Assembly: GCA_030018505.1 (NCBI GenBank) | Contig: JASEHO010000045.1 | Coordinates: 1-11,217, forward strand | Reading direction: 5' to 3' | DNA from: a bacterium | GTDB taxonomy: Bacteria > UBA9089 > UBA9088 > JAGUXG01 | DNA: 11,217 bases | Shown: positions 6,145 to 11,217 of the stretch, in pieces | Layout: every line of letters begins with the position of its first letter | Position numbering within the stretch: the stretch's first letter is position 1 | The notes under the pieces: model-generated | What the model saw: only the letters and a program-made list of their open reading frames with translations | What the model was told of the DNA's origin: nothing | Databases searched by the model: none | Position numbers and translations under genes: made by a program

Positions 6145-6188
6145 TTTAACCCACCTCTTTATATATATATCGGCACATTTTGCCTTTT

Positions 6189-6223
6189 GCTTTAATTATA
6201 TCTATTTTTCTGTCAGTTGTCAA
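6189..6223 (-). promoter_or_regulatory. Perfect sigma-70-type promoter of the PorV-like gene
   Basis: Minus strand: TTGACA (6223-6218), 17 bases, TATAAT (6200-6195); both boxes and the spacing match the consensus exactly. The predicted start is near 6188, giving a leader of about 44 bases with a GAGGTG SD. The -35 box contains the TGA stop of the upstream lipoprotein gene (6222-6220). Confidence 0.88.
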
Positions 6224-6768
6224 AAAATTGTGATTGTGTTTATCATCTCCCAAACCTTTTTTAGCCCCTTCTCATTGGCAATGCCAATCACTGTAATCTG
6301 GCTATCTTCACTCTTTGGAAATATCTCTATTCTTGCTTTTATAACCTTTTCAAATCCCTCTCTTTCTGTAGTTAAAATAATAAATGAGTCTGCCCTTTCC
6401 CTATTGAAAGGCTCAAAAATCTCAGGCTTTCTTGTAAGCCCTAAAGCAGATAACACTTTCTTGTCCTTAAGCCTCTCTTTCTCTTTATAGACAGTCTGAT
6501 AAAATTGTTTGATAGCCCCTCCGCCTTCTTTCCAAAAAAGGATGGAAATATTTCCCTCCTTTTCCGCAAACAGAACAGCTTCTTCCTCTTCCTTTATCTT
6601 CTTATACTCAGCATAGAGCTTGATCTTGAATTTATGATCGGTCTTTTCATAGAACTGGCCAGAGAAATCAGTTTTTACTTCTGGAAGTCTTAGTTCCTCC
6701 TGACCACATCCCAAGAGCCAGAGGAGGAGTAAGGGTGCCAATCTTCTCATTGTCTCTCTTTGGATCAC
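6220..6768 (-). CDS. Predicted lipoprotein, function unknown
   Basis: 182 residues from a GTG at 6768, which has a good SD (GAGGGG, 6781-6776) seven bases upstream. The ATG at 6750 (residue 7) is the alternative start. The N-terminus MRRLAPLLLLWLLGC is a lipoprotein signal with lipobox LLGC; the lipidated Cys is residue 21 from the GTG. The mature part is charged and mixed alpha/beta (HKFKIKLYAEYKKIKEEEEA, EGNISILFWKEGG, and a C-terminal ITVIGIANEKGLKKVWEMI). The layout suggests a PsbP/Mog1-like fold, in which small lipoproteins show a 'fkI..P..W....' start and a '...sf' end, but the resemblance is loose and I do not claim it. It overlaps the preceding TPR gene by 101 bases in another frame. 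Confidence 0.8.
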   Translation of the reverse strand: MIQRETMRRLAPLLLLWLLGCGQEELRLPEVKTDFSGQFYEKTDHKFKIKLYAEYKKIKEEEEAVLFAEKEGNISILFWKEGGGAIKQFYQTVYKEKERLKDKKVLSALGLTRKPEIFEPFNRERADSFIILTTEREGFEKVIKARIEIFPKSEDSQITVIGIANEKGLKKVWEMINTITIF

Positions 6769-7063
6769 GCTTTAACCCCTCAATGTATGCCGCCACAGCC
6801 TTTTTATTCTTTCCTGTCTGGTCATAGATATAACCTAATGCATAGTAAAGATTTTTGTCATTTGGGTCAATCTGAAGTGCAGATTTAATATCCATCTCAG
6901 CCAAGGTATAGCTTTCAGAGCCTATATAGGCAACCGCACTCTTCATATATTCTACTTTTCTGGCTTTTTGAGCCAAAGACATAGACACCTCACCACTTTT
7001 TTTCTTTGCCTTTCCACACCCTAAGAGAAGAATTATGCAAAGAAAGAGAACTATACTCTTCAC
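6668..7063 (-). CDS. TPR-repeat lipoprotein
   Basis: 131 residues from a GTG at 7063, with GAGG eight bases upstream. The lipobox is LLLGC with Cys16 (MKSIVLFLCIILLLGCGKA). Residues about 39-101 form tetratricopeptide repeats: SESYTLAEMDIKSALQIDPN and NLYYALGYIYDQTGKNKKAV, then YIEGLKRDP. Such proteins are protein-binding scaffolds in the periplasm, often in envelope assembly. The repeat consensus ends near residue 101; the last ~30 residues (GTLTPPLALGMWSGGTKTSRSKN at the end) overlap the next gene and look like a read-through tail with no conserved character. Either the overlap is real or a base change has removed the original stop. It is separated from ytxH by three bases. Confidence 0.82.
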   Translation of the reverse strand: MKSIVLFLCIILLLGCGKAKKKSGEVSMSLAQKARKVEYMKSAVAYIGSESYTLAEMDIKSALQIDPNDKNLYYALGYIYDQTGKNKKAVAAYIEGLKRDPKRDNEKIGTLTPPLALGMWSGGTKTSRSKN

Positions 7064-7066
7064 TCT

Positions 7067-7402
7067 TTAAGCCTCTAACCTCTCCTTTTCTTCTTTTGCT
7101 GCCTTTTTTCCTGCTTCAATAGCCTTAGTTAACATAGACTTCTTTTCTGCAACAACCTCTTTTCCCTCGGAAAGTATCTCTTCAATCTTCTTCTTTCCTG
7201 TTTCAACCACAACCCCAACTTTATCCCTTATCTCATGAGCCAATTCCCCTCCTTTTTCTTTTGCTTTCTCTGCTGCCTCTCCTATTTTTTTTCTTGTTTC
7301 CAGACCTGAATATGGAGCAAGAAGAATCCCTGCCACTGCTCCACAGGCTGCTCCAGCTATAAAGGCAAAGATAAGGGAAAGGCTTGAATCTCTCTCTTCC
7401 AT
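7067..7402 (-). CDS. YtxH-domain membrane-anchored protein
   Basis: 111 residues. One N-terminal transmembrane helix (about 8-30, LIFAFIAGAACGAVAGILLAP) leads into the YtxH hallmark LLAPYSGLETRKKI (27-40). A long, lysine/glutamate-rich amphipathic helix then runs to the end (EKAKEKGGELAHEIRDKVG and on). YtxH proteins are linked to general stress in Bacillus, with no known biochemistry. The SD is essentially perfect (AGGAGG, 7414-7409, six bases from the ATG) and lies in the last codons of the DUF948 gene, whose TGA is part of it. Pairing with DUF948 is a recurrent neighbourhood. Confidence 0.9.
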   Translation of the reverse strand: MEERDSSLSLIFAFIAGAACGAVAGILLAPYSGLETRKKIGEAAEKAKEKGGELAHEIRDKVGVVVETGKKKIEEILSEGKEVVAEKKSMLTKAIEAGKKAAKEEKERLEA

Positions 7403-7405
7403 CTC

Positions 7406-7741
7406 TCACCTCCTTGATAAAATTTTAAGTATAACATCTGTTCCTGCTTTTATTCCAGCAACAATGGAAAAGACTGTAACAATTGGACTGATAATACGGT
7501 TTTTAATGTTGGAGCCCTCTAATGTATTATGTACTTTCTTTACCATCTCATCAGAGTTAGTTATAATGTTAATAGCCTTTTCTCTAATTTGTGGCAAATC
7601 TTCTCTTATATCCAAAGTTAACTCAGTCAGGTTATCTGCACACCTTCTCACTGATAGAAGGGTAAGTATAAAATATACGGCCACTACTATTGATAGACAA
7701 GCGATTATAAAAACCGATATTGCTATAATTAAAGCGACCAT
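7406..7741 (-). CDS. DUF948-family membrane protein
   Basis: 111 residues. An N-terminal transmembrane helix (about 3-29, IIAISVFIIACLSIVVAVYFI) is followed by a coiled-coil-like helix (NLTELTLDIREDLPQIREKAINII and on), the arrangement of DUF948 proteins. A second, less hydrophobic helix (PIVTVFSIVAGIKAGTDVI) closes the protein. The function is unknown; it is usually found beside YtxH and presumed to act with it at the inner membrane. The ATG is the first possible start, because in-frame TAG and TAA codons lie just upstream. It has no SD and fits leaderless transcription. It is the first gene of the five-gene minus-strand row. Confidence 0.88.
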   Translation of the reverse strand: MVALIIAISVFIIACLSIVVAVYFILTLLSVRRCADNLTELTLDIREDLPQIREKAINIITNSDEMVKKVHNTLEGSNIKNRIISPIVTVFSIVAGIKAGTDVILKILSRR

Positions 7742-7777
7742 ATTAGAACTTTACTATAATCAGCTAATTAGTGTCAA
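7742..7777 (-). promoter_or_regulatory. Promoter giving a leaderless DUF948 mRNA
   Basis: Minus strand: TTGACA (7777-7772), 18 bases, TAAAGT (7753-7748; four of six consensus), six bases, ATG. The geometry is identical to the M23 peptidase promoter at 2344-2379. No SD lies between. The spacer contains the small palindrome CTAATTAG (7764-7771). Confidence 0.65.
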
Positions 7778-7814
7778 GATATTTTTTGCAGATGTGAAAT
7801 AGCATAGATAAAAC

Positions 7815-7850
7815 TTGACGAAAGAAAGGTTGAAACGGTAAACTTCATTT
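7815..7850 (+). promoter_or_regulatory. Probable promoter of the prs operon, near-leaderless
   Basis: TTGACG (7815-7820), 18 bases, TAAACT (7839-7844), then nine bases to the prs ATG at 7854. The predicted start is near 7851, leaving a leader of about three bases. The boxes are weaker than the others here (five and four of six), but the 18-base spacing recurs. An in-frame TAA at 7839 rules out a longer prs, and no SD is present. Confidence 0.5.
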
Positions 7851-7853
7851 TCT

Positions 7854-8786
7854 ATGGAAAAGCTGAAGGTCTTTTCAGGAAGAGCAAATAGACAATTGGC
7901 AGAGGAGATAGCCAATTATCTTGAAATCAGCCTCTCTGAGATGGAGGTCAGTGAGTTTGCTGACCAGGAGACGCATGTCAAGATCAAGGAAAATGTAAGA
8001 GGTGCTGATGTCTATATTGTCCAGCCAACATCGCCTCCAACAAACCAAAATTTGATGGAGCTTCTCATTATTATTGATGCGATGACAAGGTCTTCTGCTA
8101 AGAGGATTACAGCAGTGATTCCTTACTATGGTTATGCCAGACAAGACAGAAAGACAGAGCCGAGGGTTTCTATTGCCTCAAAGCTCTGTGCCAATCTCTT
8201 AGTCTCTGCTGGTAGCCATAGAATCCTGACAATGGACCTCCATGCCGGGCAAATCCAGGGTTTTTTTGATATACCTGTTGACCCTCTTATCGCCGCTCCA
8301 ATTATGGTTGACTACTTCAAAAATAATGGAGGGGATAACCTGGTTATTGTTTCGCCAGATACAGGTGGGGCAGAGAGGGCCAGGGCTGTAGCCAAAAGGC
8401 TTGATGCATCTTTGGCTATCATTGACAAAAGGAGGCCAGAGAAGAACCTGACAGAGGTTATGCATGTCATCGGTGAGGTAGAAGGTAAAAAAGCAATAAT
8501 CTTTGATGATATTATTGACACAGGAGGAACGGTGCTAAGGGCTGCCTCTGCTCTAAAGAGAGAGGGTGCGAAATCTGTCTCTGTCTTCTGCACTCACCCT
8601 GTTTTATCAAAGGATGCCATAGAGAGGTTAGAAGGGTCAGAGGATGTTTTAATGTTAGTTACCACAAACACCATTCCTCTAAGAAGAGAGAGCAAAAAGA
8701 TAGTAGCGCTATCTGTGGCCAGCCTATTTGGAGAGGCAATAAGGAGGATAAACGAGGAGACATCTATAAGTTCTTTGTTTCAGTAA
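7854..8786 (+). CDS. prs: Ribose-phosphate pyrophosphokinase (PRPP synthetase)
   Basis: This enzyme makes PRPP from ribose 5-phosphate and ATP, feeding purine, pyrimidine, histidine, tryptophan and NAD synthesis. Its 310 residues are the class I length (E. coli 315). Seen: an N-terminal FSGRANRQLAEEIA (7-20), EFADQET (34-40), YYGYARQDRK (91-100), the metal/ribose segment DLHAGQIQGFFDIPVD (128-143), SPDTGGAERAR (167-177), the flexible catalytic loop DKRR with Lys192 and Arg194, and the PRPP loop IIFDDIIDTGGT (215-226). All catalytic parts are intact. It is first in prs-rplY-pth-etfA, a common order for the first three genes. Only the ATG at 7854 can be used, because of an in-frame stop 15 bases upstream. 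Confidence 0.98.
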   Translation: MEKLKVFSGRANRQLAEEIANYLEISLSEMEVSEFADQETHVKIKENVRGADVYIVQPTSPPTNQNLMELLIIIDAMTRSSAKRITAVIPYYGYARQDRKTEPRVSIASKLCANLLVSAGSHRILTMDLHAGQIQGFFDIPVDPLIAAPIMVDYFKNNGGDNLVIVSPDTGGAERARAVAKRLDASLAIIDKRRPEKNLTEVMHVIGEVEGKKAIIFDDIIDTGGTVLRAASALKREGAKSVSVFCTHPVLSKDAIERLEGSEDVLMLVTTNTIPLRRESKKIVALSVASLFGEAIRRINEETSISSLFQ

Positions 8787-8790
8787 AAAT

Positions 8791-9426
8791 ATGGAAAAAA
8801 CAACAATTACGGTAAAAAAAAGAGGGGATAGGGGAAAAGGGTATCTTTCTGCAAAGAGAAGAGAGGGTTTTATCCCAGCTGTTCTCTATGGTGGAAAGAA
8901 GGAGCCTGAACATCTTCTTCTTTCTCTGCGAGAATTAGAGGTAGCTCTTCATAGAGCAAAAGGTGCTCATATATTTGAACTTACAGGAGATAGTGAGCCA
9001 GAGTCTGTTGTTATAAAAGAGAAACAGGTTTCACCTGTCAAAAATAAGCTCATTCACATAGATTTTATGAGGGTTTCTAAAGATGTGAAGATAGAGGTAG
9101 AGGTAGAGGTAGAGCTTATCGGAACACCAGAGGGAACAAAAGATGGTGGGGTATTAGAGCAACAGACACATCAAATTCGGATAAAGACTCTTCCTGCTGA
9201 TATACCTGAGGCAATAAAGGTGAATGTAGAGGCATTAAAGATAGGAGACCGCCTCTATGTAAGAGATATTCCTATAGATAGCCAAATAGAGATATTGGAA
9301 CCAGAGGATAAACTTATTGCCTCTCTTCTTCCGCCAAGGGTGGCTCAAGAAGGAGCACCAACTGAAAGTACGGAGGCTGAGCCTGAGGTGGTAAGCAGAG
9401 GAAAGAAGGAAAAAGAATCAACTTAA
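8791..9426 (+). CDS. rplY: Large ribosomal subunit protein bL25, CTC (two-domain) form
   Basis: Binds 5S rRNA in the large ribosomal subunit. The 211 residues comprise an L25 N-terminal domain (about 1-92, with GYLSAKRREGFIPAVLYGG at 17-35 and HIDFMRVS near its end) and a C-terminal TL5/CTC beta domain (about 98-182: GTPEGTKDGGVLEQQTHQI, ADIPEAIKVNVEALKIGDRL). The tail is disordered and charged, rich in E, T and K (from about 183). The longer CTC form is a stress-linked variant in Bacillus and the normal form in Thermus (TL5). GAGGTA is repeated in tandem at 9094-9111, giving a run of alternating E and V. The gene starts four bases after prs with no visible SD. Confidence 0.96.
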   Translation: MEKTTITVKKRGDRGKGYLSAKRREGFIPAVLYGGKKEPEHLLLSLRELEVALHRAKGAHIFELTGDSEPESVVIKEKQVSPVKNKLIHIDFMRVSKDVKIEVEVEVELIGTPEGTKDGGVLEQQTHQIRIKTLPADIPEAIKVNVEALKIGDRLYVRDIPIDSQIEILEPEDKLIASLLPPRVAQEGAPTESTEAEPEVVSRGKKEKEST

Positions 9427-9969
9427 ATGAAGACTCTCTTTGCCGGTCTTGGAAATCCTACCCCAGAATACGAAAAAACACGCCACAACTTAGGATTTTG
9501 GGTTATTGACCTAATGAGCAAGGAACTAAAGATTGCCTTAAAAAAAACCCCTGATGCTCTGGTTGGAAAAGATAAGGAAAAAGAGATATTCCTGGTCAAA
9601 CCCCTCACCTTTATGAACCACTCTGGGAGAGCCATTCTCCCACTTTACGAAAAGACCAAGCCTGACCTCTTAGTCTTAATCTATGATGATATGGATGTTT
9701 CAGTCGGCAAGATTAAGATAAAAGAAAAGGGTGGCTCTGGTGGACATAAGGGTGTTCAGTCCGTAATCTCTTGCCTGGGTAATAATTTTGCCAGAATAAG
9801 GGTAGGCATAGGAAGACCTGAAGATGAGGAGACAGCAGAAGATTTTGTCCTCTCTGAGCCTTGTCAAAAGGAGAAGAAATTACTCATCATAGCTTGCGAA
9901 AAGGCAAAGGATGCCGCTATGACCATTATAGAAGACGGGTTACATCAGGCAATGAATAGATATAATTAA
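9427..9969 (+). CDS. pth: Peptidyl-tRNA hydrolase
   Basis: Cleaves peptidyl-tRNA released from stalled ribosomes and recycles the tRNA; essential in most bacteria. 180 residues, close to the usual ~190. Seen: FAGLGNPTPEYEKTRHNLGF (5-24) with Asn10 and the catalytic His20, KPLTFMNHSG (58-67) with the conserved Asn, YDDMDVSVGKIKI (80-92) with the catalytic-dyad Asp, GGSGGHKGVQSVISCLG (96-112), and FARIRVGIGRP (115-125). All known catalytic residues are present. The ATG directly follows the rplY TAA with no spacer and no SD, so translation is probably coupled. The rplY-pth pair is a classic conserved neighbourhood. Confidence 0.98.
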   Translation: MKTLFAGLGNPTPEYEKTRHNLGFWVIDLMSKELKIALKKTPDALVGKDKEKEIFLVKPLTFMNHSGRAILPLYEKTKPDLLVLIYDDMDVSVGKIKIKEKGGSGGHKGVQSVISCLGNNFARIRVGIGRPEDEETAEDFVLSEPCQKEKKLLIIACEKAKDAAMTIIEDGLHQAMNRYN

Positions 9970-9970
9970 A

Positions 9971-11146
9971 ATGATTGAGATAATTAAAGATTTATGCACA
10001 GGTTGCGGGATATGCACAAAGGGTTGTCCTTTTGGCTTGATAGAGCTAAAGGAGAAGAAGGTTTTCATTAAAGAGGGGTGTAACTTTTGTGGCGCCTGTG
10101 TTGATAAATGTAAAGAACTCGCCATCAAGGTAAAGACAGAAGAGATAAAATTTGATACCTCTAACTTCTCTGGAACCTGGGTCTTTATTGAACAAGCAGA
10201 GAGCAAACTGAAAGGTGTTGGCCTTGAATTATTGGGTGAGGGAAGAAGACTCTCTGATGAGCTAAAGACAAAGCTTACGGCAGTCCTTCTCGGCAAAAAG
10301 GTTAAAGAGCTTGCTCAAGCTCTTATTGAGAGTGGTGCAGATGAAGTCTTGGTCTATGATTCTCCAGCCTTATCTTATTATTCAGACGAAACATATGCAG
10401 AGATTTTTACAAAACTCATCTTTGAAAGAAGACCTGAGATTGTCCTGATAGGGGCTACACCTATCGGTAGGTCTCTTGGCCCAAGGCTCGCCGCCAGATT
10501 AAGGACAGGGCTTACTGCTGACTGCACAGAGCTAAAAATAGACGAAGAAAAGAGGCTTGTTCAGATAAGACCTGCCTTTGGTGGAAATATTATGGCAGCT
10601 ATTATTAGCAAGAAAAGGCCACAGATAGCTACAGTAAGACCTCGGGTAATGAAGCCATTACCACCCAACAAGCAAAGGAAAGGAAAGATTATAGAGATTA
10701 TAGAAAACCTGTCTTCTATTAAACCAAAGGTAAAGAGGCTGGATTTTATAAAGGAGTCTGCATCTGGACCAGGAATTGAGGAGGTGGATATTATTGTCTC
10801 AGGTGGAAGGGGGCTAAAGGCACAGGAGAACTTCAAGCTCTTAGAAGAGTTGGCCAGTCTTTTAGGAGGGGCTGTTGGTTCTTCCAGAGCCTGTGTTGAC
10901 TCTAACTGGATCTCCCATCTCCATCAAGTAGGCCAGACCGGAAAGACAGTCTCTCCAAAGCTCTATATTGCCTGCGGAATATCAGGGGCTATTCAGCACA
11001 TAGCTGGAATGAGGGGATCAGATTGCATTATAGCTATAAACAAGGATCCAAGCGCACCTATCTTTGATATAGCCACTTATGGGATAATCGGGGACCTGTT
11101 TGAGATAGTGCCGCTACTGATAAAGGAGATAGGCAAGAGGCAGTGA
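9971..11146 (+). CDS. etfA: Electron transfer flavoprotein alpha subunit with N-terminal 2x[4Fe-4S] ferredoxin domain
   Basis: 391 residues, longer than the ~320 of plain EtfA because of an N-terminal bacterial-type ferredoxin domain. Its cluster motifs are C9-x2-C12-x2-C15-x3-C19-P and C37-x2-C40-x2-C43-x3-C47, the latter without the usual proline. The EtfA N-terminal domain runs from about 68 to 255. The FAD domain follows: GGRG (278-281), SRACVD (305-310), HQVGQTGKTVSP (318-329), YIACGISGAIQH (332-343), INKD (356-359). EtfA/B passes electrons between dehydrogenases and ferredoxin, NADH or quinones. The fused-ferredoxin form is known from the bifurcating caffeyl-CoA reductase (CarE) of Acetobacterium. 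The gene starts one base after pth without an SD; no etfB is in the window. Confidence 0.96.
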   Translation: MIEIIKDLCTGCGICTKGCPFGLIELKEKKVFIKEGCNFCGACVDKCKELAIKVKTEEIKFDTSNFSGTWVFIEQAESKLKGVGLELLGEGRRLSDELKTKLTAVLLGKKVKELAQALIESGADEVLVYDSPALSYYSDETYAEIFTKLIFERRPEIVLIGATPIGRSLGPRLAARLRTGLTADCTELKIDEEKRLVQIRPAFGGNIMAAIISKKRPQIATVRPRVMKPLPPNKQRKGKIIEIIENLSSIKPKVKRLDFIKESASGPGIEEVDIIVSGGRGLKAQENFKLLEELASLLGGAVGSSRACVDSNWISHLHQVGQTGKTVSPKLYIACGISGAIQHIAGMRGSDCIIAINKDPSAPIFDIATYGIIGDLFEIVPLLIKEIGKRQ

Positions 11147-11154
11147 AAAGCGAA

Positions 11155-11172
11155 AAATAGTTGCAACTATTT
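11155..11172. repeat. 18-bp perfect palindrome downstream of etfA
   Basis: AAATAGTTGCAACTATTT, nine bases after the etfA stop. It could fold as a 7-bp stem with a TGCA loop, but no T-run follows, so it is not a standard terminator. CAACTA recurs at 11188-11193, allowing an alternative pairing with TAGTTG (11158-11163). It may be an operator or an mRNA 3'-end hairpin; the remaining bases to 11217 show no gene. Confidence 0.5.
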
Positions 11173-11217
11173 AGCCAGGTGAAGCAACAACTAAGTAAAA
11201 AGGGAATTCATTGCAAA

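Noticed and set aside
6157..6172. TATATATATAT run upstream of PorV as a -10 region
   Set aside because: It lies downstream of the exact consensus promoter, within the leader, with no suitably placed -35 box.
7875..8144. Minus-strand reading frames across prs
   Set aside because: These are shadows of a fully conserved prs gene, without SD sites or protein-like composition.
9094..9114. GAGGTA tandem repeat in rplY as a phase-variation tract
   Set aside because: The unit is six bases, so slippage keeps the frame; it only lengthens an E-V run in a ribosomal protein.

Overview
The window looks like chromosomal DNA from an anaerobic bacterium with an outer membrane, AT-rich (roughly 40% G+C by eye) and strongly favouring AGA/AGG for arginine. 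The clues are a PorV-like outer-membrane protein, two lipoproteins, a LysM/M23 peptidoglycan hydrolase, a two-domain L25/CTC ribosomal protein, a ferredoxin-EtfA fusion and a TrpRS with a cysteine set like that of the Fe-S enzyme of Thermotoga. This mix fits several uncultured candidate phyla, but the sequence does not decide which. I see no phage, plasmid, CRISPR, tRNA or rRNA genes.

Layout. 1-402 (+) is the 3' end of an unrecognised gene. It converges on a minus-strand pair, LysM/M23 peptidase then trpS, joined by an ATGA overlap. Next on the minus strand is a three-gene operon with zero-base junctions: a PUR-domain protein, a GYD-like small protein and a predicted secreted beta-rich protein (3629 down to 2457). 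Then comes ccdA-leuD (4911 down to 3722). A 330-base gap (4912-5241) holds a ~200-bp imperfect palindrome resembling a MITE. Beyond it a second minus-strand operon runs DUF948, YtxH, TPR lipoprotein, lipoprotein, PorV-like protein (7741 down to 5242). From a divergent promoter region at 7742-7853 the plus strand carries a compact housekeeping operon, prs-rplY-pth-etfA (7854-11146).

Expression signals are unusually readable. Four minus-strand units have an exact TTGACA -35 box with a recognisable -10 box. In two of them (M23 peptidase, DUF948) the boxes are spaced TTGACA-18-(-10)-6-ATG, so transcription should begin at the start codon, giving leaderless mRNAs. prs looks similar with weaker boxes. 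PorV and the PUR gene instead have short leaders with Shine-Dalgarno (SD) sites. No gene in the prs operon has an evident SD, whereas several minus-strand genes have near-perfect ones inside the preceding gene.

The genes serve translation (trpS, rplY, pth), PRPP supply (prs), envelope upkeep (M23, ccdA, lipoproteins, PorV, DUF948/YtxH), leucine or related 2-oxoacid synthesis (leuD) and flavin-based electron transfer (etfA). I do not see a wholly new defence or mobile system. The most notable items are the leaderless promoter architecture, the cysteine-rich TrpRS, the PUR operon with an operator-like palindrome, the palindromic element, and the ferredoxin-EtfA lacking an adjacent etfB.
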